64,000 bases of DNA from Arthrobacter sp. NtRootA1 (GCF_019976975.1 NZ_AP024630.1:4154001-4218000); one strand, 5' to 3'; shown: positions 7,258 through 16,119, counted from the first letter of the stretch. A program made the numbers and translations. Notes: generated from the letters alone by a model not told the origin.

Positions 7258-9165
7258 ATGACATCACAAACCCACACCAGCCCCCTGACCTCCGTGTCGG
7301 ACCAAGGAACGCACTACCGGGACCTTAACGGCAACGGGATCATGGATCCCTTTGAGGACCAGGCCCTCACCCCGAAGGAACGTGCAGCTGACCTCACCTC
7401 CCGCCTCAGCCTCGAGGAGAAGGCCGGCCTGATGTTCCATACGGTGATAGAAACCGGTCCCGAAGGTTCGCTGCTGGAGACACCGGGGGACATCAGCAAA
7501 TCGCCCACCAGCACCGTGATTCTTGGCAAGTTCATGAACCACTTCAATATCCACAGGCTGGGAACGGCCCGCGAGGCCGCCCGCTGGAGCAACGCCCTCC
7601 AGGAACTCGCACAGCAGACGCCTCATGGGATTCCCGTGACCATCTCCACTGACCCACGGCATGCATTCATTGAGAACTCCGGTGTCTCCTTCACCGCCGC
7701 CCACTTTTCGCAGTGGCCCGAACCTATCGGGCTCGCAGCTATCGGCAGCTCCGAACTTATTCGCCGTTTTGCAGGGATTGCGCGCCAGGAGTACACGGCT
7801 GTTGGTATCAGGGCAGCCCTTCATCCCACCGTTGATCTGGCAACCGAGCCGCGGTGGTGCCGGCAGGCAGGGACCTTCGGCCAGGACTCCCAGCTCAGCG
7901 CCCAGTACGTGGTGGAGTACCTGCGCGGGTTCCAGGGAGAGAATCTGGGGCGCACCAGCGTCGCCTGCACCACGAAGCACTTCCCCGGAGGAGGCGCACA
8001 GCGCGATGGTGAAGACGCTCATTTCCCCTATGGGCGGGAGCAAGTCTATCCGGGTGGCCGATTCGATGAACATTTGGTTCCCTTCCGGACTGCCATTGCG
8101 GAGAAAACCAGCGCCATCATGCCCTACTACGGAATGCCGGTGGGCGTGGAACTCGACGGCGAACCCGTGGAGGAGGTGGGTTTCGGCTACAACAAGCAAA
8201 TCATCACGGGCCTACTCAGGGAAAAGCTCGGATTCGACGGTGTTGTTCTCAGCGACTGGGAATTGGTCAACGACAACATCGTGCGAGACCAGGTGTTGCC
8301 GGCACGGTCCTGGGGCGTCGAAGAGCTCACGGCACCGGAGCGTATGCTGAAAATCCTCAACGCCGGTGTGGACCAGTTCGGCGGCGAAGAATGCACGGAC
8401 TTGCTCATCGGTCTGGTCAGGGATGGCCTTGTCAGCGAGCAACGCATAGATGAGTCCGTACGCCGCCTGCTTCTGGTCAAATTCCAGTTGGGTCTGTTCG
8501 ACAACCCGTTCGTGGACGAGGATGCGGCGGCAGAAATCGTCGGGAACACAGAGTTCCGGCGCGAAGGGCACTGCGCGCAGGCGCGGTCCGTTACGGTGTT
8601 GGCAAACAGCGATGACGACGCCGGAAGCACCCTGCCGCTGACGGGGTCACCTTCCATCTACGTTGAGGGAGTGGACCCCGCCAACCTCGCCGGGTTTGGA
8701 ACACCCGCGGTAAACCCGGACGAGGCGGACATTGCCATCATCCGACTTCACTCGCCATGGGAGCATCGCGACGATCTATTCCTTGAGAAGCACTTTCACG
8801 CCGGAAGCCTGGACTTTCCGCCGGGGCTGGTCTCGCGGCTTATGTCCTTGGCTAAGCGCGTTCCTGTGATCATCGACGTTCGCCTGGACCGTCCCGCCAT
8901 TTTGACTCCCCTGAGGGGATTGGCTTCGGCTTTGGTAGGCACCTTCGGCGTCTCGGATACAGCGCTCCTGGACGCATTGTTCGGACGGATCCAACCCGAA
9001 GGAAAGCTGCCCTTCGAAATTCCGAGATCCATGGATGCTGTCCGGGCTTCCCGACCGGACGTACCCAGTGACACCGCGAATCCCCTATTCCCCTTTGGGC
9101 ACGGCCTTCGCCTGACTTCCGAAAATCCATCCCTATCCGGCCCCGCGTCCTCCAAAACCGAGTAA
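7258..9165 (+). CDS. Glycoside hydrolase family 3 beta-glycosidase (cytoplasmic)
   Basis: A 635-residue family 3 enzyme with no signal peptide, so it probably hydrolyses the imported oligosaccharide in the cytoplasm. The N-terminal TIM barrel has TKHFPGGGAQRDGEDAHF, with the KHF substrate-binding residues, and the nucleophile segment GVVLSDWELV, whose Asp is the catalytic residue in GH3. A second domain follows from about residue 430 (SVTVLANSDD) and ends with LPFEIPRSMDA and LFPFGHGL, both common in GH3 beta-glucosidases. Residues 22-32 (DLNGNGIMDPF) look like a calcium-binding-type loop. It starts 39 bases after the permease stop and is part of the operon. The precise linkage specificity is inferred only from context. 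Confidence 0.9.
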   Translation: MTSQTHTSPLTSVSDQGTHYRDLNGNGIMDPFEDQALTPKERAADLTSRLSLEEKAGLMFHTVIETGPEGSLLETPGDISKSPTSTVILGKFMNHFNIHRLGTAREAARWSNALQELAQQTPHGIPVTISTDPRHAFIENSGVSFTAAHFSQWPEPIGLAAIGSSELIRRFAGIARQEYTAVGIRAALHPTVDLATEPRWCRQAGTFGQDSQLSAQYVVEYLRGFQGENLGRTSVACTTKHFPGGGAQRDGEDAHFPYGREQVYPGGRFDEHLVPFRTAIAEKTSAIMPYYGMPVGVELDGEPVEEVGFGYNKQIITGLLREKLGFDGVVLSDWELVNDNIVRDQVLPARSWGVEELTAPERMLKILNAGVDQFGGEECTDLLIGLVRDGLVSEQRIDESVRRLLLVKFQLGLFDNPFVDEDAAAEIVGNTEFRREGHCAQARSVTVLANSDDDAGSTLPLTGSPSIYVEGVDPANLAGFGTPAVNPDEADIAIIRLHSPWEHRDDLFLEKHFHAGSLDFPPGLVSRLMSLAKRVPVIIDVRLDRPAILTPLRGLASALVGTFGVSDTALLDALFGRIQPEGKLPFEIPRSMDAVRASRPDVPSDTANPLFPFGHGLRLTSENPSLSGPASSKTE

Positions 9166-9177
9166 AGGACAGACCTC

Positions 9178-10812
9178 ATGAACCAGCACATTGCACCAGC
9201 CCATGGCCTGTCCGTCACCACCCGTCGCCAGCTCCTAGCCGGTGTCGCGGCCGTCGCCGCCACCGGACTCACCGCTGCCGCAGCGCAACCCGGCTTGGCC
9301 ACCTCAACCACAGTTCCGGCGTCGAACGCATTTCGGGTATCCACGGCGAAGAACCAAAGCGGCATCGACCACAAGGTCATCAACCGGTGGGCCCATGACA
9401 CTTGGCAATCCTTGGTGGCCATGACGGATCCACGGACAGGACTGCCTGCCGACTACATCGGCGATTCGATCACCAACCCTGAGCGCAGCGGCTTCACCTC
9501 CCCCACCAACATTGGCGGCTACATGTGGAGCACTGTTGTGGCCCGTGAGCTGCGGCTCATTAGCGCACGTGAGTGCAGGGACCGCCTGACGCAGACCCTG
9601 ACAACGTTGATGCACCTCAAACACCACCAGCCCAGCGGCATGCTCTACAACTGGTACAACGAAGCCACCGGCGACGTCATCACCATCTGGCCGGAGAACG
9701 GCAACGTGGTTCAGCCATTCCTCTCGAGCGTGGACAACGGGTGGTTCGCCGCGGCCCTCATGGTGGTCCGTAACGCCGAACCTAAGGTTGCCGCATTGGC
9801 GAACAGCATCCTCCAGCGAATGAACTTCGGCATCTTCTACAACAAGGACGCACGGCCCGGCGTTGCGGCGGGTCTGTTGCGAGGCGGCTTCTATGACGTC
9901 AAACCCACGGTGGAGACTGTGCAAGGCAACTACCTTGGTAACGGACCCGACGTGTTTTACACGCTCAACCACTACGACGTCACCAATTCCGAACCCCGCA
10001 TCGCCACCTACATCGGCATCGCTTTGGGTCAGATTCCGCCGGCACACTACTTCGCCACCATGAGGGTGTTCCCTGATAGCTGTGACTGGTCCTGGCAGGA
10101 ACAACAACCTGTGGGTGAACACCGGAGCTATCAGGGGATCGATGTGTTTGAGGGGGCATACACCTACCGTGGCATGCGCATAGTTCCCAGCTGGGGCGGG
10201 GACATGTTCGAGTCATTGATGCCGGACTTGTTTGTCCCCGAATCCAGTTGGGCCCCGAAAGCCTGGGGTATCAACCATCCGCTAACAGTCCGGGCACAGC
10301 GAGAGTTCGGCCTGGACGACGCCAAGTATGGATATTGGGGATTCTCACCGGCGAGCCACCCGAACGGTGGCTACTCGGAGTGGGGCGTGGACGCGCTGGG
10401 GATGAGCAGTGACGGCTACCCATCTGATGCCGAGCGGACCAGCGTGGACACCGGCTTTGGAGAATGCCGACCGGCAGCCAACCCCACTCCGACGTGGGGC
10501 GACGGCGTGGTGACACCCCATGCTTCGTTCCTTGCGATGGAGTACGAGCCTCAGGAGGCCTACCAAAACCTGGTAAGGATTGAAAAGGGCCTCGTAGCAT
10601 ACGGTCAGGGCGGATTCTTTGATGCAGTTGCCGTAAAGTCCGGAACTATCGCGCGGCGTTATCTCTCCCTTGACCAGGCCATGGTGCTCGGAGCATTGGG
10701 CAACGTATTTGGAGACAACGTGATCCGCAGGAACTTCGTAAAGGGAGAGGTCCAGAAGGTCATCCAACCACTTATTGCCGTAGAGGAGTTCGGTGCAGGC
10801 TTGGTCGGTTGA
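9178..10812 (+). CDS. Secreted glucoamylase-like / DUF3131 glycosidase (GH144-like)
   Basis: A 544-residue exported protein. The N-terminus has a twin-arginine-type signal (TTRRQLLAGVAAVAATGL, then an Ala-rich cleavage region near residue 40). The mature part resembles the alpha/alpha-toroid glucoamylase-like family (Pfam glucoamylase PF10091 and DUF3131): TNIGGYMWSTVVARELRLIS, MLYNWYNEATGDVI, YGYWGFSPASHPNGGY, and near the end EPQEAYQNLVRIEKGL followed by GQGGFFDAV and YLSLDQAMVLGALG. Enzymes of this fold include GH144 and GH162 beta-1,2-glucanases and GH15-like enzymes. It begins 12 bases after the GH3 stop, so the product would make oligomers outside the cell for the importer and GH3. Family placement is moderately sure, the substrate is a guess. 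Confidence 0.75.
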   Translation: MNQHIAPAHGLSVTTRRQLLAGVAAVAATGLTAAAAQPGLATSTTVPASNAFRVSTAKNQSGIDHKVINRWAHDTWQSLVAMTDPRTGLPADYIGDSITNPERSGFTSPTNIGGYMWSTVVARELRLISARECRDRLTQTLTTLMHLKHHQPSGMLYNWYNEATGDVITIWPENGNVVQPFLSSVDNGWFAAALMVVRNAEPKVAALANSILQRMNFGIFYNKDARPGVAAGLLRGGFYDVKPTVETVQGNYLGNGPDVFYTLNHYDVTNSEPRIATYIGIALGQIPPAHYFATMRVFPDSCDWSWQEQQPVGEHRSYQGIDVFEGAYTYRGMRIVPSWGGDMFESLMPDLFVPESSWAPKAWGINHPLTVRAQREFGLDDAKYGYWGFSPASHPNGGYSEWGVDALGMSSDGYPSDAERTSVDTGFGECRPAANPTPTWGDGVVTPHASFLAMEYEPQEAYQNLVRIEKGLVAYGQGGFFDAVAVKSGTIARRYLSLDQAMVLGALGNVFGDNVIRRNFVKGEVQKVIQPLIAVEEFGAGLVG

Positions 10813-10830
10813 TTTCGGCTCCCACCGATC

Positions 10831-10910
10831 GGGAAGTGAGAGAGAAACACGCAAAACCCGACGGGAAGTGAGAGAGGAACGCTCAAAACCTGACTGGAAG
10901 TGATAGAGCA
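10831..10910. repeat. 32-bp tandem repeat array (family B orientation)
   Basis: Units start at 10831, 10863 and 10895, each 32 bp apart. The core is GGGAAGTGAGAGAG with the last unit TGGAAGTGATAGAGCATCGG. The reverse complement of that last unit (CCCGATGCTCTATCACTTCC) matches the core of the array at 2595-2757, so both belong to one family placed in opposite orientations. Confidence 0.88.
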
Positions 10911-10924
10911 TCGGGGAAGGCAGA

Positions 10925-10963
10925 AACGCTCCCCTGCTTGGAGATCCCAGGCAGAGGAGCGTT
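10925..10963. terminator. Bidirectional terminator-like hairpin
   Basis: The arms 10925-10937 (AACGCTCCCCTGC) and 10951-10963 (GCAGAGGAGCGTT) pair over 13 positions with one mismatch. The hairpin lies between two convergent genes, and no long T-run is present on either side. Confidence 0.65.
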
Positions 10964-10975
10964 CCGGGGTAAGTG

Positions 10976-13066
10976 TTACTTACGGAATACCTGGACGATC
11001 GACGGCCGGGGAGCCCGCGCTGCACCGGCGGCAGGCGTGGCTCCGGCGTCTACGTAGTCCGGGAAGAACGAGTGCTGGTCCGCGAACGTACCTTCCTCGC
11101 CCGGGTGCTGGACCGCTACGAAAACGGTCCGCTCGTCGTCGTGGATGATCGGGCCACAGGTCTCGGCGTCGCGCGGAACAGCGAGGAACTGCTCCACCTT
11201 TCCGCGTTCGGGCCCTTCGAGGGTTACCTTGAACAGCCCATCTGCATAGCCGATGGAGGACGGTGCGCCATCGGTGGAGATCCATAGGTTGCCCACGGAG
11301 TCGAAAGCGACGTTGTCCGGGCATGAGATGGGAGAAACCTTGTCCGCGGGGAACCCGGAGAAGTATGCGGACGCGTTCTTGGCGGGGTCACCGGCCACCA
11401 GCAGCAGGGTCCAGTTGAACTTGGTGCCCGTCTGATCCGGGCCCTCGGTGATTTCCACGATGTGGCCGTCACGGTTCAGCGTCCGAGGGTTGACCTCGGT
11501 GGCGCCTTCCTTGCCCACCTTGCCGCGATCCGAGTTGTTGGTGCAGGCCACATAAACCTTACCCGTGAGCAGGTTGGGCTGGACGTCTTCGCAGCGGTCC
11601 ATCTTGGTGGGGCCAACCTTGTCAGCGGCGAGACGTGTGTAGACCAGGACTTCAGCAACAGACATGCCGGGAACTGCCGAGACGCCACCCACCACCAGCG
11701 GCAACCACTCACCGGTGCCGTCAAAGGCGCCGTCGGCCGGAACCTTGCCCGTACCGTCAATCTCAGCAGCTGGGGAGTCCCCCGTGAAGCGGGCAACGTA
11801 GAGGTCTCCTTCGGAAAGGAGGCTCATGTTGTTCTTACGGGCCTCCGTTGAGTCGCCGGGCTGGTATTTGCCCTTGGAGACGAATTTGTAGAGGTAATCG
11901 AAGCGCTCGTCGTCACCCATGTACGCCACCACCTGGCCGGACGGGGCGACGATCACGTTGGCACCCTCATGCTTGAAGCGGCCCATGGCGGAGTGTTTCT
12001 TCGGAGTGGAAGTGGGGTCGAAGGGGTCAACTTCCACGATCCAGCCGAAGCGGTTGGTCTCGTTGGCGTAACCGGCGTTGCGGGTATCGAAGCGCGGCTC
12101 GTCGAGTTCCCACTGGCGCGTGGTCGCTTTCGCGGAAAGGCCGTAGCGCTTGTCGCTATCGCTGGTGCCCGGGGCGGCGAAGTAGCCGTTGAAGTTCTCT
12201 TCGCCAGAGAGGATGGTTCCCCATGGAGTGGTTCCGCCGGAGCAGTTCCCCAAGGTTCCCTTGATCCAACGCCCGGCGGGGTCGTCGATGGTCTTGACCA
12301 GGTTGGTACCGGCAGCGGGACCAGTCAGCTCGTAGACGGTGTCGGTGAGGAAGCGGCGGTTCAGGGGTGCGCCCTGAACGTAGTTCCACGGCTTGTTCTT
12401 GTTCTTGCGCTCCAACTCCACCACCGTCAGGCCATGACCGGCACGGCCGATTGCCCGGGCTTCGGCGGCGTCAAAACCTGCCGGCAGCATGATGTTCTCG
12501 TTGGTGTATTCGTGGTTCGTGAACAATACGGTTCGACGATCCTTGGACCCGGGAACCGGGATAATGTCCGTGTAGTCGTTGTTGTAGCCGAATTGTCGTG
12601 CTTGGGCAGCAGCAGTCTGCGCATTAAGGTTGAAGGCCGGCGAATCGGCGAAGAGGGGGTCGCCCCAGCGGATGATGGGCTTCCAGTCGTAGCCCTCTGG
12701 AACTGTGAAAGCGTCAACAGCGGCGTCAACCGGCTTGATGGCCGTGAATTGGAGCTTGGACTTCCCGAAGCCCTTCTTGGCTGCGTCCGACAATCCGTTG
12801 CCAGCATCGGCGACTGCACTGTCAGAACCGGTTATGGCACCACCGAGGACGACGGCGAGAGCACCGGCGGCGCCAAGCCCGAGGGCGGCGCGGCGGCTCA
12901 TTGCCGTTGAGGCGATGTCGCGGAAGTAGCCGTTGGAGCTCGTGTTGCAAACATCGCCGGCACAGGCGTTGTCGCATTTGAGCGCGCACGTGACGGCACT
13001 GCGTTTGCCTTTGGTGTGGCCGAACATGGGCAGCAGCGGGAACGTGCGTCCGGTGGTATCAGACAT
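10976..13066 (-). CDS. phoX: PhoX-type alkaline phosphatase (DUF839), Tat-exported
   Basis: A 696-residue secreted phosphatase that releases phosphate from phosphoesters outside the membrane. PhoX enzymes use calcium and iron. A twin-arginine motif SRRAALGLGAAGALAV follows an unusually long N-terminal region of about 55 residues with several Cys (CALKCDNACAGDVCNTSSNG), as is common in actinobacterial PhoX. The mature part has family motifs FTNHEYTNENIMLP, GTLGNCSGGTTPWGT followed by SGEENFNGYF, MGRFKHEGANV, and near the end CPDNVAFDSVGNLWISTDG. A PHO box lies 74 bases upstream, overlapping the menC stop. The product is expected to be made under phosphate starvation. Confidence 0.93.
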   Translation of the reverse strand: MSDTTGRTFPLLPMFGHTKGKRSAVTCALKCDNACAGDVCNTSSNGYFRDIASTAMSRRAALGLGAAGALAVVLGGAITGSDSAVADAGNGLSDAAKKGFGKSKLQFTAIKPVDAAVDAFTVPEGYDWKPIIRWGDPLFADSPAFNLNAQTAAAQARQFGYNNDYTDIIPVPGSKDRRTVLFTNHEYTNENIMLPAGFDAAEARAIGRAGHGLTVVELERKNKNKPWNYVQGAPLNRRFLTDTVYELTGPAAGTNLVKTIDDPAGRWIKGTLGNCSGGTTPWGTILSGEENFNGYFAAPGTSDSDKRYGLSAKATTRQWELDEPRFDTRNAGYANETNRFGWIVEVDPFDPTSTPKKHSAMGRFKHEGANVIVAPSGQVVAYMGDDERFDYLYKFVSKGKYQPGDSTEARKNNMSLLSEGDLYVARFTGDSPAAEIDGTGKVPADGAFDGTGEWLPLVVGGVSAVPGMSVAEVLVYTRLAADKVGPTKMDRCEDVQPNLLTGKVYVACTNNSDRGKVGKEGATEVNPRTLNRDGHIVEITEGPDQTGTKFNWTLLLVAGDPAKNASAYFSGFPADKVSPISCPDNVAFDSVGNLWISTDGAPSSIGYADGLFKVTLEGPERGKVEQFLAVPRDAETCGPIIHDDERTVFVAVQHPGEEGTFADQHSFFPDYVDAGATPAAGAARAPRPSIVQVFRK

Positions 13067-13139
13067 GGGGGACCTTCCAGAGAATGTACGAGGTTCCCGC
13101 TGAGCCTTTCAGCGCAATCCGAATCCGAGAGGACTCTCT

Positions 13140-13157
13140 GGTTAAGTTTCGGTGAAC
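13140..13157 (-). promoter_or_regulatory. PHO box (PhoP-binding direct repeat) upstream of phoX
   Basis: On the minus strand GTTCACCGAAA is followed directly by CTTAACC. These are two 11-base units; the first matches the actinobacterial PhoP consensus GTTCACC exactly and the second at 5 of 7 positions. The box covers the stop codon of menC and ends 74 bases before the phoX start. Confidence 0.65.
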
Positions 13158-14182
13158 AGGTCTTCTTGTGAGGAAGCGAGCGCCGAATATACGCGTCGCA
13201 GCCTCTCCAGCCACCAGTCGCGACGTTCCGCCGAAGCGGCAAACTGCTCCAGCAGCCCGGGATCGGCGACGGCTTCGCGAAGGCGAATGGCGCCGTCGTC
13301 GGCTACCAGGGGATCCAGGGTGATGTCCGAGGCGAAGAGCGAAACGGTGCCAAGCCCACAGGCGTACGGCAGCGAAGGTAGCGCGGCTGCGAGCGCCAGA
13401 CCGGCGCGGATACCAATGGAGGTATCGAGGGCGGAACTGACGACGGCGGGAAGGCCGGCCTGGGCGACGATGTCCAGGGCACGTGCCACTCCCCCAAGCG
13501 GCGCTACCTTGACGACGATCAAGTCCGCAGCTCCAGCCCTCGCGACGCGAAGGGGGTCGGATTCTTTCCGAACGCTTTCATCGGCGGCTATTAGGACGGG
13601 CGCTCCCGCGGAGGCAAGGCGACGGCGCACCTCAGCCAAGCCCTCAATGTCCGGGACCGGTTGCTCTGCATATTCAAGTCCGACAACCGACAATTGGCCC
13701 AGCGCCTCTACGGCTTGGACAACGTCCCAGCCCCCGTTCGCATCGACGCGGATAGCAGCGTCGGGAAGGGCGTCGCGCACGGCGGTGACCCGTGCAAGGT
13801 CCTCGGCAAGAGATTGGCCACGCTCAGCAACCTTTATCTTGACGGCATCCACGCGGCCGAACCGGGCAAGTACTTCCGGCACCCGTTCCGCAGGCACCGC
13901 GGGAACGGTGGCGTTCACGGGAATCCTGTCCCGTAGCGCTGGAGGGAACCCAACCCAGCCCGCTTCCAAGGCGGCAGAGAGCCAGCGCGAGGATTCGGCG
14001 TCGTCGTATTCCGGAAAGGGGCAGAATTCGCCCCAACCCAGCGGCCCTTTCAGGAGGAGTGTTTCCCGCTCCATGATGCCGCGGAACTTCACGCGCATGG
14101 GCAGTGAGACGACGTGGGCGTTGTCGAGGAGTTCTTCGAGCGACGGCAGAGGCGACGGTAAATCAGTAAGACGAGCAGGCAT
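13142..14182 (-). CDS. menC: o-Succinylbenzoate synthase (MenC)
   Basis: MenC is an enolase-superfamily dehydratase that turns the MenD/MenH product SHCHC into o-succinylbenzoate in menaquinone synthesis. At 346 residues it has the expected features: the catalytic Lys pair in VKIKVAE, metal ligands Asp in RVDANGGWD, Glu in EYAEQPVP and Asp in IAADESVRK, and the second catalytic Lys in IVVKVAPLGG. Transcription is away from the VOC gene at 14277 and toward phoX. Its stop codon lies inside the PHO box of phoX. Confidence 0.93.
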   Translation of the reverse strand: MPARLTDLPSPLPSLEELLDNAHVVSLPMRVKFRGIMERETLLLKGPLGWGEFCPFPEYDDAESSRWLSAALEAGWVGFPPALRDRIPVNATVPAVPAERVPEVLARFGRVDAVKIKVAERGQSLAEDLARVTAVRDALPDAAIRVDANGGWDVVQAVEALGQLSVVGLEYAEQPVPDIEGLAEVRRRLASAGAPVLIAADESVRKESDPLRVARAGAADLIVVKVAPLGGVARALDIVAQAGLPAVVSSALDTSIGIRAGLALAAALPSLPYACGLGTVSLFASDITLDPLVADDGAIRLREAVADPGLLEQFAASAERRDWWLERLRRVYSALASSQEDLFTET

Positions 14183-14276
14183 ATTGCCACTGTACCGGCG
14201 GCTCCTGGCGCCAAAGGCTGGCCAATCACGCTATGTGGACAACTCGGACGTTCCAAGAATCCGTACACTTGGTTCC

Positions 14277-14654
14277 ATGGCTTGCCGTATCAGCGAACTG
14301 GTCCTCCACTGTGCCGATCCCGAAGTGCTCGCGCGGTTCTGGAGCGACGTCCTCGGTTACGTCGAACTCGACCGGGAAGATGGCGCGATCGAGATCGGCC
14401 CTCCCGACGTGGGGTTCGGCGGTCTACAGCCCACCATCATCCTGAGTCCCAGCAGCGACCCGCGAATTGGAAGGCTCCCCTTGCACATCGACGTCAATCC
14501 GGTCGACAGGGACCAGGACGCCGAGCTGGAACGTTTGCTCGCCCTCGGCGCCCGCCCTGCTGACGTCGGGCAGACCGGGAACGAGCAATGGCACGTCCTG
14601 GCGGACCCTGAGGGCAATGAGTTCTGCCTGCTGCGTAAGCGGCTTGAGCCCTGA
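14277..14654 (+). CDS. VOC (glyoxalase/bleomycin resistance) family protein
   Basis: A 125-residue protein of the vicinal-oxygen-chelate fold. It opens with MACRISELVLHCADP and continues ARFWSDVLGYV, then ends with VLADPEGNEFCLL, which is the usual C-terminal metal-ligand motif of this family. The ATG at 14277 is 7 bases after a TACACT -10-like element and has no ribosome binding site, which suggests a leaderless mRNA. A longer frame that opens far upstream is a shadow of menC. The substrate is unknown. Confidence 0.85.
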   Translation: MACRISELVLHCADPEVLARFWSDVLGYVELDREDGAIEIGPPDVGFGGLQPTIILSPSSDPRIGRLPLHIDVNPVDRDQDAELERLLALGARPADVGQTGNEQWHVLADPEGNEFCLLRKRLEP

Positions 14655-14672
14655 TCCCATAACCGGACGACG

Positions 14673-15281
14673 TTAGTCGGACCAGTACCTGCGGACCTTG
14701 CCGAGCGCCTGACCTAACTGTTCGGCGGATATCACCACGGAGCTTTCGGGCAGGCCGATCGCATCCCATTTCGCGATGAGCTGCGTGTCTCCTTCGAGCG
14801 GCAGTGGCCAGAGCCAGTAACGTCCGGTGGACTCCACCTGTTCTCCACTCGCGCTGCTTCCTCCGCCGCCAAGGACAGTCAGCACAGGCCCGGTCACACC
14901 CTCCTGGTCTTCTTCAAACGTCGGACTGTTATGGGCTGCAATGGCCCGGCGGCCATCCGCAAGCGCAACACCTATCCTGAGCCCGGAGTCGATTTCCAAG
15001 CCGGTGCGGGGATAATTGAGGGCTTGGTCAGCAGCGTCCCTCCACTCGCGTTCCGATTCGTTGCTGCGTCGCATGCTCCACACAAGATTCAGGACGCAGC
15101 CCGTAGAGAAAACTTCCACGGATTTCAGCGCCATCACCAACTGGGGACGAGAGTGGATGAACTCACCGATGTGGACCACGCCGGGTAACTCGTCCGACGG
15201 CGGTCCGGCCCAGCCTGGCCGCAATGGCTGGGGCTGACGTGGCCTTTCCGGAGGTTCGGGGAGGTCGTCGAAGAAGCTCAT
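14673..15281 (-). CDS. Hypothetical protein
   Basis: A 202-residue soluble protein I do not recognise with confidence. It begins MSFFDDLPEPPERPRQPQP, a proline-rich and charged start found in several small actinobacterial proteins, then SDELPGVVHIGEFIH and an alpha/beta region with FSTGCVLNLVWSMRR. The C-terminal part has YWLWPLPLEGDTQLIAKWDA followed by AEQLGQALGKVRRYW. No signal peptide or membrane segment is visible. The start at 15281 is preferred over one 8 codons upstream because it gives the conserved-looking MSFFDDLPEP beginning. It is convergent with the VOC gene. Confidence 0.75.
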   Translation of the reverse strand: MSFFDDLPEPPERPRQPQPLRPGWAGPPSDELPGVVHIGEFIHSRPQLVMALKSVEVFSTGCVLNLVWSMRRSNESEREWRDAADQALNYPRTGLEIDSGLRIGVALADGRRAIAAHNSPTFEEDQEGVTGPVLTVLGGGGSSASGEQVESTGRYWLWPLPLEGDTQLIAKWDAIGLPESSVVISAEQLGQALGKVRRYWSD

Positions 15282-15385
15282 GCTCCAATCCTTACACCGT
15301 GGCAAAGAATTACGGGAGGACCCGCTGACGACTGGGAGGAAGCAACCGCGATATCCTCTGATTCACGACTCAACACGGGGGCAAT

Positions 15386-16006
15386 ATGACGCAAGCAGCA
15401 AACGGATCATCGACGCCGGCGGGCTGGTACCCGGATCCGTCCGAACCGCGGCAGATGCGCTGGTGGGACGGGTTCCAGTGGACACCACATCTTGCGCCTG
15501 CCACCGCGCAGTTCATGCCGCTCCAGCGTGTCCTGATCAGCAACGCAACCCCGGTTTACAACCCGTTCATTTGGGCCATGTTGATCCTGCCTTTGCTCTC
15601 TTTGGGGCTGTTGCTGACCTGGCAGCCAAATTTCCACTACATCACCACCCGGCAGGGCGCAACGACGTTTGACCCTACGTCTATCTATACGCCCGGCTAC
15701 TTCATGCTTCAGATCTCGGGCTTCCTCATCTGGGCTTTATGCGTCCTCTGCGCGTACTTCGATTACCAGCGCCTAGCCCGTTCAGGGGTAATTCGTCCGT
15801 TCCACTGGGCGTGGTGCTTCCTGAGCCCAACCGTGTACATCATTGGCCGAACGGTCATCGTCCGTAAAGTGGCGCCCGGCCGAGGCATGGCCCCCATCTG
15901 GGCAATGATTGGGACGATTGTACTGTCATTCATCGTGGTGGGCATTTGGACGGCAACCCTGATGTCGTCCCTCTACTCGCAAGTCGGATACTCGGTCAAC
16001 GCGTAA
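15386..16006 (+). CDS. DUF2510-domain membrane protein
   Basis: A 206-residue protein. The N-terminus has the DUF2510 motif AGWYPDPSEPRQMRWWDG, a short Trp-rich module often fused to actinobacterial membrane proteins. Then come four hydrophobic segments (roughly residues 50-73, 97-120, 137-153 and 172-195). Function unknown. It stands alone between a divergent hypothetical gene and the second LacI-type regulator. Confidence 0.82.
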   Translation: MTQAANGSSTPAGWYPDPSEPRQMRWWDGFQWTPHLAPATAQFMPLQRVLISNATPVYNPFIWAMLILPLLSLGLLLTWQPNFHYITTRQGATTFDPTSIYTPGYFMLQISGFLIWALCVLCAYFDYQRLARSGVIRPFHWAWCFLSPTVYIIGRTVIVRKVAPGRGMAPIWAMIGTIVLSFIVVGIWTATLMSSLYSQVGYSVNA

Positions 16007-16066
16007 GCTCTGCGGCACGGTACATAGGGCGGTGAACACTTCGGAGTCCGGCGTTGCAGCCCACGT

Positions 16067-16084
16067 CCTCACACGCGTTAGGTA
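16067..16084. promoter_or_regulatory. Putative operator of the second LacI-type regulator
   Basis: The sequence ACACGCGTTAGG matches the perfect palindrome at 22051-22070 (ACACGTGTTAGG) with one change. It lies 36 bases before the regulator start and next to a -10-like TAGACT at 16083-16088, in line with autoregulation. Confidence 0.65.
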
Positions 16085-16119
16085 GACTGCTGACAAATGA
16101 AGGATGGAAGGACCTCCCG

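Noticed and set aside
13152..14276. Plus-strand upstream extension of the VOC gene to 500 codons
   Set aside because: It is antisense to menC with its conserved active-site residues and is Ser/Arg/Thr-rich; the VOC domain starts at 14277.
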